NCBI GenBank assembly: GCA_024682215.1
Contig: JAIKZM010000099.1
Span: forward strand, 1-64,000
DNA length: 64,000 nt
Origin: Saccharofermentans sp.
Lineage (GTDB): Bacteria; Bacillota; Clostridia; Saccharofermentanales; Saccharofermentanaceae
Direction of reading: 5' to 3'
The notes beneath the pieces were generated by a model, which saw nothing but the letters and a program-made list of their open reading frames with translations, had not been told where the DNA came from and ran no database searches. The translations under genes and the position numbers were made by a program. Each line of letters begins with the position of its first letter. Position 1 is the stretch's first letter. This document shows positions 9,131 to 17,723 of the stretch, piece after piece.

Positions 9131-11433
9131 TTGATCACCACCGTTCCGTTAAGTCCGTCCACTTCGACGGTGTCGCCCGTCTTGAGGACTGTCGTCGCGT
9201 TGCCGCAGCCCACGACCGCGGGGATCCCAAACTCCCTGGCGACGATCGCGGCGTGCGAAAGAGGCGCGCCGATATCAGTAATTATAGCGGAAACTTTCGG
9301 AAATACTCTTGTCCAGCCGATATTGGTTGCGCTTGTTACAAGGATCTCGCCTGTCTCGATCGTGTCGATCAGGTCGATGCTCTCTATCACGCGGACCTTA
9401 CCGGTGACCTTGCCCGCTGCGCCCGGGAAGCCTTTTACGTCGGAAGAAACGGTGACGCCGCTGCCGCTGCAGTAGAAGTCGTTTCTGCGGGCAGGATCGC
9501 TGATCCATTCGTCCGGGTCGAATCTACCGATGATTATGTTCGGGTAAGCGGGGCGCGAGAGATATCTTTCGTAATTAGCCTTTCGGGCGGGAATGACGGC
9601 GGTCACCGAAGTGTCACCGCCTGCAAGGGCGACAGCTTCCCTGATATAGAGCATGAAAACATCGTCGCCGAGGTTGTTCACGCGCCCGAGTGCGAGGAGC
9701 CATTCGCGGAGGACACACATGCACCAGACGCCCTTTGCGCGGATCTCTTCGCGAAAAGCGTTCGCTTCGCGGAAGTCTTCGATCATCTTGCGGACGCGCT
9801 TTGCTTTGCCGGGATTCTCTCTGCAATAAGCCTCAAGCGTTTTCCCGAATTCGCGCTCGCTCTTTGCTTTCAGATTGTGTGCGCTTATGCCCTGTGTCTT
9901 ATAATCTTCGATCGCCTTTGCAAGGTAATCGGGGTCTTCAAACGGATGCTTTTCGCTCAGCTCCATCTCGTTTACCGAGCGCTGTCCGCAAGTGTTCATG
10001 AACTCTTCTTCAGTGATCTTTCCATCGATCACGTCTTCCAGAAAAAGCAGCGGCTTCATGCTCTCTATGATGCCCAGACAGCCGCCCAGAAGGGCTTTCG
10101 CGGTCTCTTCGCCAGTGAGCTTTTCGAGCTTGCCGCGCGTATTGAAAAGCGGGACCATCTTCATTCCGCTCGATGCCATGATGGCGCTCAGGCCGTCAAC
10201 GAGCTTGGGAATGAGCACGCTGCCGCCGTATCTGTACAGTTTTTCGTTCGTATCAAGAGACCTGATCTCGCTTATGAGACCTCTCGAGATCTCGGGAAGG
10301 GTGCGCACCATTTCAAGCTTCTGCGCTTTGCTCATCTTGGACTTAATGCCCTTTGCATGGCCGCCTGTGAGGAGCTTCCAAAGATTCTTTTTGAACTTCT
10401 TTCTGTCGAAAGGGAATATGGGAACGGTCTTTCCGGAAGGGAGGTTTCCGACCAGGTCTTTGACCGCGTCATAGGCTTTTGCCTCTTTCATGCCCATCGC
10501 GATGAGCATCGAGCAGAGGACGCTGACGTTCATGTATGCCTGACCGTCGACGGCGTCGAGCCAGCATGGAAGATACAGCACGGTATTGATCTCTTCGAGA
10601 ACGCTGAAGGTGACGGGAGTCAGAGGCTTCATGAAGATCTCGCCGACGTTTGTCTTGGTGAGAAGAAAGTCGCCCGATCTGCTTCCGTTGATCAGGTAGC
10701 CGGCCGGATCGAAACGCTTGAGCGTGGTTACCGGACGCGCCTGCAGGATATAGAGTCTTCCGCCTGATACCGCCCACTCGATGTCGGTTTCGCAGCCGTA
10801 TTCAGATCTTATCCTGCACGCATATTTATAAAGACTGCGGGCATGCTTCTTCATTGCATCGCTTCCGGAATAGCTGTATCTGATGGTGTTTATCCTGAAT
10901 TCCGAGGCGTTCTTCTGACCGGATACGAGTGCCTCGCCTTCGCCTTCGACGAAGTTTCCGACCATCTCGCGGCTGCTTCCGGTGATTGCGTCTGCAGTGA
11001 ATAAAACGCCTGCATATTCAGGCTTTACGAAACGCTGGATCACTACCGCTATGTCGCTTGCTGCGGTATTTGTATTTGAAAGATATTCCTTTACGCGCGA
11101 ATTTGAGGCAGAACCCGCAACGGTCCTTACTGCTCCGGGCAGATCTGATCTTGCGACATCGGTAACAGTCTCGTACTGGCCCGCGAAAGAATTGTCCGAG
11201 CCGTCTTCGTTGAGTGCGGATGAACGAACCGCATAGGTGTACTTATCGGATAAAGAAGCGAGAGCATCGCGGATATCATTTTCCTCTGCGCCCGAAAGCG
11301 ATCCTGCGGGAATTACCATGCCTTCGGGGACGGGAAGACCCATCCTTGTCATACGGATCAGTGATGCGCCTTTTCCTCCGCAGAGGGGAAGGACTGAATC
11401 CGGTGTGTTGTCAAAGCTGTATACGGATACCAT
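9127..11433 (-). CDS. PEP/pyruvate-binding phosphotransferase, rifampin-phosphotransferase-like architecture
   Basis: 768 aa; N-terminal ATP-grasp (LCGGKGASLIRM), C-terminal swivelling His domain (GAPLSHAAIVAREFGIPAVVG), no PEP-synthase TIM barrel. Confidence 0.75.
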   Translation of the reverse strand: MVSVYSFDNTPDSVLPLCGGKGASLIRMTRMGLPVPEGMVIPAGSLSGAEENDIRDALASLSDKYTYAVRSSALNEDGSDNSFAGQYETVTDVARSDLPGAVRTVAGSASNSRVKEYLSNTNTAASDIAVVIQRFVKPEYAGVLFTADAITGSSREMVGNFVEGEGEALVSGQKNASEFRINTIRYSYSGSDAMKKHARSLYKYACRIRSEYGCETDIEWAVSGGRLYILQARPVTTLKRFDPAGYLINGSRSGDFLLTKTNVGEIFMKPLTPVTFSVLEEINTVLYLPCWLDAVDGQAYMNVSVLCSMLIAMGMKEAKAYDAVKDLVGNLPSGKTVPIFPFDRKKFKKNLWKLLTGGHAKGIKSKMSKAQKLEMVRTLPEISRGLISEIRSLDTNEKLYRYGGSVLIPKLVDGLSAIMASSGMKMVPLFNTRGKLEKLTGEETAKALLGGCLGIIESMKPLLFLEDVIDGKITEEEFMNTCGQRSVNEMELSEKHPFEDPDYLAKAIEDYKTQGISAHNLKAKSEREFGKTLEAYCRENPGKAKRVRKMIEDFREANAFREEIRAKGVWCMCVLREWLLALGRVNNLGDDVFMLYIREAVALAGGDTSVTAVIPARKANYERYLSRPAYPNIIIGRFDPDEWISDPARRNDFYCSGSGVTVSSDVKGFPGAAGKVTGKVRVIESIDLIDTIETGEILVTSATNIGWTRVFPKVSAIITDIGAPLSHAAIVAREFGIPAVVGCGNATTVLKTGDTVEVDGLNGTVVIK

Positions 11434-11434
11434 G

Positions 11435-12022
11435 TCAGACCTCTATATCAGGCAACAGCAGGTCGATCCGCAAGTTGATGTAATGCTTGAGCTGCCTGTC
11501 TTTGGACAGATCGATCCCCAAGTCTTCCGCGATGTCGTCCTTGCGGTATATGATCAGCTGCATCATGGTGGAAAGCTCGTACGCGATGAGGCGGCACTCC
11601 TTGTCGGTCTTTGTGCCGTTGAAGTGCGCTTTCACATAACCGAAGCTGAATGACTCTTCGGACAGGTCGCGCTCGAAAACGACCAGGCTCGTGATCGCCC
11701 TGGTAAGCTTGTGGTTTTCGACCAGGAACCTGGCAACGAGGTAATGCAGCTTCTTCAGTTTATCTTTGGGAGAAGCCGAGGAATTCACGATCTTTGCCAC
11801 CAGATCATCGTGAAGCGATTCCCTGTATTTCCTGTGGTACACCTCATAGATGAGGTTCTCCCTGGAACCGAAGCAGTAGTTGATCATGGCGGCCTGCATG
11901 CCGGATTCTTCGGCTATCTGCCTTGAAGTGACCTTGAAGGGATCATCGTTCCCCTCGATCAGTTTTGCAGCTGCGGCGATCAGTTTTTCTTTTGTTATCT
12001 CTGTCTTAACTTCCTTTTGCAT
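11435..12022 (-). CDS. TetR/AcrR family transcriptional regulator
   Basis: N-terminal HTH (TSRQIAEESGMQAAMINYCFGSRENLIYEVY). Confidence 0.85.
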   Translation of the reverse strand: MQKEVKTEITKEKLIAAAAKLIEGNDDPFKVTSRQIAEESGMQAAMINYCFGSRENLIYEVYHRKYRESLHDDLVAKIVNSSASPKDKLKKLHYLVARFLVENHKLTRAITSLVVFERDLSEESFSFGYVKAHFNGTKTDKECRLIAYELSTMMQLIIYRKDDIAEDLGIDLSKDRQLKHYINLRIDLLLPDIEV

Positions 12023-12036
12023 AAGTGCCGTCCTCG

Positions 12037-12058
12037 ATTATTAAACATGTTTAATAAT
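12037..12058. promoter_or_regulatory. 22-bp perfect palindrome, candidate TetR operator
   Basis: ATTATTAAACATGTTTAATAAT just upstream of the TetR start codon. Confidence 0.75.
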
Positions 12059-12102
12059 AAGGTAACACCGTGGAAGCCCTGTGTCAACGGCAGGAAGCTT
12101 TA

Positions 12103-13239
12103 TCAGTAGAAATAGGATGCCTTGAAAAAGACTACCGAGATCACAAAACTCGATAATGCGGAGACTATGGCCAGGAACGTGATGAACTTCGGATTCAGGT
12201 CATAGAGCATCGTAAATGCAGGGAACATGCCCATATAGTATCTGTAGAAACTCCTTGTCGGAGCGCTGGTATTGGGATCGTGTATCGTTGACGAAAAGAT
12301 GATGATCGACATGAGCAGGATCAGAACAGATACGACCGAAACGGCATCGGGCTTTTTGAGTTTTTTGAACTCCTTGATGCACAGAAAAATAAAGAAAAGT
12401 GAAATGAACAGCGTCAGGAGCTCGTTGATCCTGAAGAGTGTCAGGGTATATATATCGAACTCGTAAGTGTCGGTAAAGATCATCTTAAAGCTCGTCAGAT
12501 ACGTGTTGATGACGTTCGAGCGGACCTTGAGCCAGTTTGAAAACTGACAGTCAACGAAGATCTTCCAGTTTCCGAAATGTATCTGCAGATAAATGGGATA
12601 GAGCACGCTTATAAGTGTAGCGGGAACGTATGCGAGGATGATGTCAAGAAACCTGTTCTCTTTCCTGAACCATCTGATGACCATTCCGGCAAATATCGCG
12701 AAGAAGACGATCGAACCGGTGTTTCTCGTAAAAACGGAAAGGCCGATAATGATGCCCATAAGCCACGGGTATTTGTTCTTCATGAACAGATAGAAGGCAA
12801 AGAGGGTCAGGAAGAAGAAAATACTCTCGGTATAGCAGATAAGCGAAAAGTAAGCGACCGGAGAGAATGAAAAGATAAACAGGACCGTCTGTGAGTTCTC
12901 ACTCTTATATTCTTCCATTACCTTTTTGATGAGAACCATGGAAAAGAAGAAGCATACCTGATTGATGACGAGCAGTCCGTACCCGGTAAAGAATCGGATG
13001 ATCAGGGGGATCATCGGGAAGAAGGCCGTGAGGTACTGCTGCGAGTAGCCTTCGTTTGCGATCTGGGTATACAGATGGCTGTCGAAGAAGTCGGTGAGCA
13101 GACTGAAGGGATTGCCGGCCAGTAAAAATATCAGCAGGAAACCGATACGGGATATGAGAAAAAGGAGTATTACATCGGAATACTTTTTGAATATGTTGTC
13201 TTTCTTCACAGATGCAGCTCCTTGGACGGTTTTGACCAA
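12103..13239 (-). CDS. Multi-TM GT-C-like mannosyltransferase (PIG-V-like)
   Basis: 378 aa polytopic; DSHLYTQIANEGY first-loop acidic motif. Confidence 0.55.
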   Translation of the reverse strand: MVKTVQGAASVKKDNIFKKYSDVILLFLISRIGFLLIFLLAGNPFSLLTDFFDSHLYTQIANEGYSQQYLTAFFPMIPLIIRFFTGYGLLVINQVCFFFSMVLIKKVMEEYKSENSQTVLFIFSFSPVAYFSLICYTESIFFFLTLFAFYLFMKNKYPWLMGIIIGLSVFTRNTGSIVFFAIFAGMVIRWFRKENRFLDIILAYVPATLISVLYPIYLQIHFGNWKIFVDCQFSNWLKVRSNVINTYLTSFKMIFTDTYEFDIYTLTLFRINELLTLFISLFFIFLCIKEFKKLKKPDAVSVVSVLILLMSIIIFSSTIHDPNTSAPTRSFYRYYMGMFPAFTMLYDLNPKFITFLAIVSALSSFVISVVFFKASYFY

Positions 13240-13251
13240 TTATATCATTGT

Positions 13252-14076
13252 TCAGTATCCCATTTCCTTAAGTTCGTTTACGACCTCCACATAGAAAGGC
13301 ACGATGTCGCTGACCTCGGTGTCTGAAGAAGGGGCGCGCTTTGTAAATCTCCTTCGCCTGATATCCACGACGTCGGCATGCGAAATGCCGCGCTTTCTGG
13401 TCGAAGTGCGTACTCCTCTGAAATTTTCCCAGCGCATTGAATCAGTGGAGACGAGGCCGTCATTGTCGCCGTCGAACCTGGTTACGACCGGATTGGTAAT
13501 ACAGAATATCGAATCCGAAAAAGCGCCTTTGACCTTGAAGCCAAAGCTTTGGCAAAGGATGCCGGATGGCGCCGGATTGTCGATGTTGAACTGCTCGGCG
13601 GTCTTCGTGGTGAGGATGTCAAAGCAGGCGTAGCAGTCGGGGTGCCTGTCACCCAGGATCCACATCCAGATGTCTGTGCCTTTTGCGGCGGCTTTCACCA
13701 TCCACTTAGGAGCTTTCATTAAGAAGTCAACGGTCTTGGAGCCGTGGTGCGGTGTATCTATCGTGGTGATTGAGGCGATCTTGTCAGCATAACCGTGACT
13801 TGCGAGCCACCTTGATTCGAGGCCGCCCTTGGAATGCGCAAGGATATTGACCTTCGGTGCCCCCGTGATCCTCAGGACCTCATCGAGGCTCTTGGCAACG
13901 TTCATGGCATTGGCTTCGACCGAGCCTACCGCATCCTGATGCCCGAAATAAACATCTGCCCCGCGGGATCTCAGCGCATTCGGGATCCTGCCCCAGTAGC
14001 ACAGGTGTTTCCTGTCACGGAAGCCCATCCCGTGCACCATCAATAACGGATACTTTAAACAGCAATCGTCGCTCAT
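13252..14076 (-). CDS. Alpha/beta hydrolase, triacylglycerol-lipase-like
   Basis: VHGMGFRD oxyanion region, NILAHSKGGLESR nucleophile elbow. Confidence 0.8.
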   Translation of the reverse strand: MSDDCCLKYPLLMVHGMGFRDRKHLCYWGRIPNALRSRGADVYFGHQDAVGSVEANAMNVAKSLDEVLRITGAPKVNILAHSKGGLESRWLASHGYADKIASITTIDTPHHGSKTVDFLMKAPKWMVKAAAKGTDIWMWILGDRHPDCYACFDILTTKTAEQFNIDNPAPSGILCQSFGFKVKGAFSDSIFCITNPVVTRFDGDNDGLVSTDSMRWENFRGVRTSTRKRGISHADVVDIRRRRFTKRAPSSDTEVSDIVPFYVEVVNELKEMGY

Positions 14077-14155
14077 AAGATAATCTCCCCTTAGGTTTCC
14101 GGCCTATATGGGGAGAATAGCATGCTATTGCACAATGTTCAATACTGAATTTTGA

Positions 14156-15355
14156 TTAAGAGCGTTTTTCCTTAGAATTGCCTAAAACTTTCAAAGCCAC
14201 GAACGCGATCACCAGACCGGCAGTTGTCACCGCGAGGCTCACGATGAGCATGAAGTGGGGGCCTTTGATGTCGAGCAGGCGCCCGCAGATGAGGCTTGAG
14301 AAAACGCCGCCAAGAGTGATGGAGCAGTTGATGTAAGCCTGGCCTTTGACCTGGTCGAGCCTAGCCATCGTCTGATTAACAAAGTAGGCGCCGGCGGGAA
14401 TGAAGACTGCGTAAGCGAACATCTGCATCGCCTGGCTGATATAGACCACGGTCATGTTGGGCGCAACGAGCATCAGCAAAGTCTTGATGAGGAAGGCCGT
14501 TGCCGAGATCAGCAGGAGGTTCTTGACGGTGATCTTCTTCATGATCTTGTCGATCAGAGCCATGGTGGGGAGCTCCAAAAGGGCTGCGATGAAGACCGCG
14601 GTTCCCATGGATGCTTCGGTTCCGCCAAGGGGCGTTATTATCTGGATCATGTAGTCGTTGATGGCATTGTGCGCGAAAAAGAAGCACACACCCGCTACAA
14701 CGAAGAGCATGAAGGCGGGATATGTTTTTGTGAATACAAGAAGATTGTTGTGGGCGACCTCATTTGCGGAAGATGAAGTCTGCGAAGGGACTTCCGGCTT
14801 TTTGAAGAAGTAGAGCACTATGAGCGCGACCGTAAGGAATATGATGTCCAATATCATGAGGATGTTGACGCCGAACCTGCCGATCGCCATGCCGGTGAAG
14901 ACGGAAACGACGGCGAAACCGCATGAGCCCAGGCCTCTTGCGAGTCCGTAGTAGATGTGGCAGCCCGCTGCCTCATACTCGAAATACATTGCCGTGATTA
15001 TCGGCTGGTACACCATCTGAACCATGTAGATCAGTGCGAAGATGATGAATATCACGACGATCCCGCTCTTGATGAGGAGCAGAAGTACTGATCCGATAAG
15101 GAGCAGGGCCGTCGACGCCATGGAGACATTGCGGTTCGTGAGCTTTCCCTGTTTATCGATGAGGCCTGCGACGAACGGCTGAAATATTACCGAAAGGATG
15201 TTGGCGAGAGCGAGCGTTATGCCGATGAGAGTGTTCGAGAAGCCCTTTTCGAGCAGAAAGACAGACGCGTAAGCGTGGATCCCGCTGTACACGGCGAAGT
15301 AGGTCGCGTTTATGATGATGTATCTGAGTGTCCAGAATCTTCCTGTCTTGGTCAT
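14156..15355 (-). CDS. MFS transporter (LacY/MFS_1-like)
   Basis: 399 aa, about 12 TM segments. Confidence 0.75.
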   Translation of the reverse strand: MTKTGRFWTLRYIIINATYFAVYSGIHAYASVFLLEKGFSNTLIGITLALANILSVIFQPFVAGLIDKQGKLTNRNVSMASTALLLIGSVLLLLIKSGIVVIFIIFALIYMVQMVYQPIITAMYFEYEAAGCHIYYGLARGLGSCGFAVVSVFTGMAIGRFGVNILMILDIIFLTVALIVLYFFKKPEVPSQTSSSANEVAHNNLLVFTKTYPAFMLFVVAGVCFFFAHNAINDYMIQIITPLGGTEASMGTAVFIAALLELPTMALIDKIMKKITVKNLLLISATAFLIKTLLMLVAPNMTVVYISQAMQMFAYAVFIPAGAYFVNQTMARLDQVKGQAYINCSITLGGVFSSLICGRLLDIKGPHFMLIVSLAVTTAGLVIAFVALKVLGNSKEKRS

Positions 15356-15449
15356 TGGCTGATTATACTATTTCATCTCCCGGAAGTGTTGCAAAAAGAC
15401 CTGAAAAATGTACAGTTTCAGATGCCGTGTATGCTAAAATTGTTGCGAT

Positions 15450-16007
15450 ATGGATCAGACAGAGATAAAGACAGACGGCAATAACGGACAGGTCTGGGTG
15501 GTCGCCCAGGTCAATGTCGGCAAAGAGGATGAGATCAGGAAGACATGCGAAGACATGGTCTCCCGGGATATCCTCGAGGATGTTTTCGTGCCCAAACACG
15601 TAAGGCTCAAGAAGTACAAGAGCGAGTGGAGAAGGGAGACGAGGCCGCTTTATTCCGGTTATGTCTTTATGGTCACAAAAGATCCGAAGGCCCTCGAAAA
15701 AGCACTCATTAAAGTGCCCGGCAGACACCGTCTTCTCAAGGCTGACGATGTCATCCTGACCGTCAGCGATGAGGAAAGAGCCTTCATCAACAGGATCGCG
15801 GGACGCGACAATGTCGTTGACATTTCCGTGGGATACAAGGAAGGCGACAGGATCAGGATAGTTTCGGGACCGATGCTGGGCCTTGAGGGAGACATCGTTC
15901 ACGTTGACCGTCACAAACGCCTCGTTACGATAAACATGACACTTTTCGGCCGGTCGGTTAAGACCACGCTCGGCCTTGAGCTTACCTACAAACAGCCTGA
16001 AGAATAG
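15450..16007 (+). CDS. loaP: NusG paralog (LoaP/UpxY-type antiterminator)
   Basis: NGN domain (WVVAQVNVGKEDEIRK...RPLYSGYVFM) plus KOW (YKEGDRIRIVSGPMLGLEGDIVHVDRHKR); heads a polysaccharide locus. Confidence 0.8.
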   Translation: MDQTEIKTDGNNGQVWVVAQVNVGKEDEIRKTCEDMVSRDILEDVFVPKHVRLKKYKSEWRRETRPLYSGYVFMVTKDPKALEKALIKVPGRHRLLKADDVILTVSDEERAFINRIAGRDNVVDISVGYKEGDRIRIVSGPMLGLEGDIVHVDRHKRLVTINMTLFGRSVKTTLGLELTYKQPEE

Positions 16008-16019
16008 CTTTTCGGTATT

Positions 16020-16054
16020 AATATGTCATATTACGGATTCTGAAATGACATATT
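16020..16054. promoter_or_regulatory. 10-bp perfect inverted repeat AATATGTCAT-N15-ATGACATATT
   Basis: Arms 16020-16029 and 16045-16054, between the NusG-like gene and the next ORF. Confidence 0.6.
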
Positions 16055-16076
16055 CCCTAAAGTATACTGATGGCAT

Positions 16077-17618
16077 ATGGAGAAACGTTTCACTGCCAAG
16101 ACAGACGATAACAGCCTTTCAGAGGCTCCTGACAAAAAGACGAGGATCATCCTTGTCGCTGTCTCATGCGTTCTCATTTTGGGTATCGGAATAGCCGCCG
16201 CCATAGCGATCTCGGCAAAAAAAAATACCGAACCTTCAGACAGTTCTGTAACAGGTGACACCAGGCAGACAAGCACCGCGGATACAACGAATGCGCCTGT
16301 TACAAGATTCGGTGCGGAGTACCCCGAAGGCAGGGTCCCGACTGACTGCATGGCGCTTGAATGGGGACTGCTGCCGGCCGAGATCAAGGTCAGGTTTCCT
16401 GATGTCATGAGCGAAAAGGATTCGAATTCTTCCGAAGAAAAGAACACGGTGAACATAATGTATTCGCGCTCCGCCACCGTCGGAGGTTTTGCGTTTTCCA
16501 AGGTAATGCTCAGCGCCGACAGATCCGGCGGATTATATGCTTTCAGCTATTTTCTCGAAAGCGGAAGGTATTCCGATATACTCGCGGCACTTAACGAAGA
16601 GTACGGAAAACCCGTTTTCAGGAGCGGCGGATCCGCTTACTGGGAACTCGACGGCCAGGTCCTCCTCAATCTGACGTTAAAGAGCGCTGATGATGACGGA
16701 AAGGAATATTCAGTCCTTTGCTACATAAGCACCAAAGAGCCGAAAGCAACGGTAAAACCCGACATGTCGCCTGACATAAAGCTCGGCATGACCACCGACG
16801 ATGCCCGCAAGAAGATCTCCATGATCAAGATCTCCGTTTCGGTCGACGGCACCGAGAGTTACATGTCGGAGAAGAGATATGACTTTTCTTCAGATGCCAA
16901 CCTCGGCAAGTTTGCTGCCGCCAACGCTTCGGCGGTCATACTGAATTTCGATCCGAAGGCTGACCTTGTCTCATATTCGTTCGTCATGAGGGGTGATTAC
17001 CTCTACGAGATCAGGGAAAAGGTTGCCAAAGAATACGGAAACCCCGCGCTCAACAGGGATTACAGTTCTGAATGGAATGTCTGGGACGGCAATGCGGTGA
17101 TCACTGTCACCTACGGCAGGATGACCGGCAGCGGGCGCGGATTTGCTACTGAGATCAAATACAGCATTTCACCTGAAGGGTATAAGGCGCAGGAGTTTGT
17201 CAAGGCCGTCGGAAGGGCCACCCGCAAGGGCACGACATATAAGCAGCTCAAGGACGAGCTCGGGAAATACAGCCCCGCCGAGAAGATAGTCAAGGGCAAA
17301 GGGACCATGTCCATCATGAACAACGACTATGCCGACATCATCATCTTCGGCATGAAGGTCAGATCCGTCGAGATCGAGTTCAGGAAAAACGTGGTCACTG
17401 ACGTTTATTACATTTTCGACGGAAACGCCTATGAGGCGATCAAAAAGAACATCGAATCCAATTACGGCACGGGTGAGAATAAGTACAGTTACAAGGACCG
17501 CATCCACCGCGTCCAGTGGAAGCCGAAGGCCACGGAGAACAACAAGTTCTCGAAGATAATGCTCGATTACGTCAACCTGAAGGTCAATCCGAAGGCCAGA
17601 GTCCACTATTACGACTGA
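16077..17618 (+). CDS. Membrane-anchored protein with internal repeats (BamE/SmpA-like?)
   Basis: Single N-terminal TM; repeated EYGKP/EYGNP/NYGTG and LGMTTDDARKK-like segments. Confidence 0.5.
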   Translation: MEKRFTAKTDDNSLSEAPDKKTRIILVAVSCVLILGIGIAAAIAISAKKNTEPSDSSVTGDTRQTSTADTTNAPVTRFGAEYPEGRVPTDCMALEWGLLPAEIKVRFPDVMSEKDSNSSEEKNTVNIMYSRSATVGGFAFSKVMLSADRSGGLYAFSYFLESGRYSDILAALNEEYGKPVFRSGGSAYWELDGQVLLNLTLKSADDDGKEYSVLCYISTKEPKATVKPDMSPDIKLGMTTDDARKKISMIKISVSVDGTESYMSEKRYDFSSDANLGKFAAANASAVILNFDPKADLVSYSFVMRGDYLYEIREKVAKEYGNPALNRDYSSEWNVWDGNAVITVTYGRMTGSGRGFATEIKYSISPEGYKAQEFVKAVGRATRKGTTYKQLKDELGKYSPAEKIVKGKGTMSIMNNDYADIIIFGMKVRSVEIEFRKNVVTDVYYIFDGNAYEAIKKNIESNYGTGENKYSYKDRIHRVQWKPKATENNKFSKIMLDYVNLKVNPKARVHYYD

Positions 17619-17635
17619 GCCGGGTAACAATGTTA

Positions 17636-17690
17636 CAGGGGGTTACGGGATGCTTTCCGTATATGTTCAGATACCCCGCAAAGGTTGCAG
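17636..17690 (+). other. Candidate structured 5' leader upstream of the capD/pglF-like gene
   Basis: Nested arms GGGGT(17639-17643)/ACCCC(17673-17677) and TACGG(17644-17648)/CCGTA(17657-17661). Confidence 0.4.
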
Positions 17691-17723
17691 TCCGCCCTTT
17701 AATATATTAATATATGCAGGATT

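Noticed and set aside
9079-10767. 562-aa plus-strand ORF
   Set aside because: Lies wholly antisense to the well-supported phosphotransferase gene (9127-11433) and has low-complexity, non-protein-like composition
17636-17690. Cyclic-di-GMP or other known riboswitch
   Set aside because: CGCAAAGG and hairpins hinted at one, but the conserved riboswitch cores I know are not present; kept only as a generic structured leader
17699-17716. ATATATTAATATAT palindrome before the capD-like gene
   Set aside because: Simple AT-rich palindrome, expected by chance in a promoter/leader region
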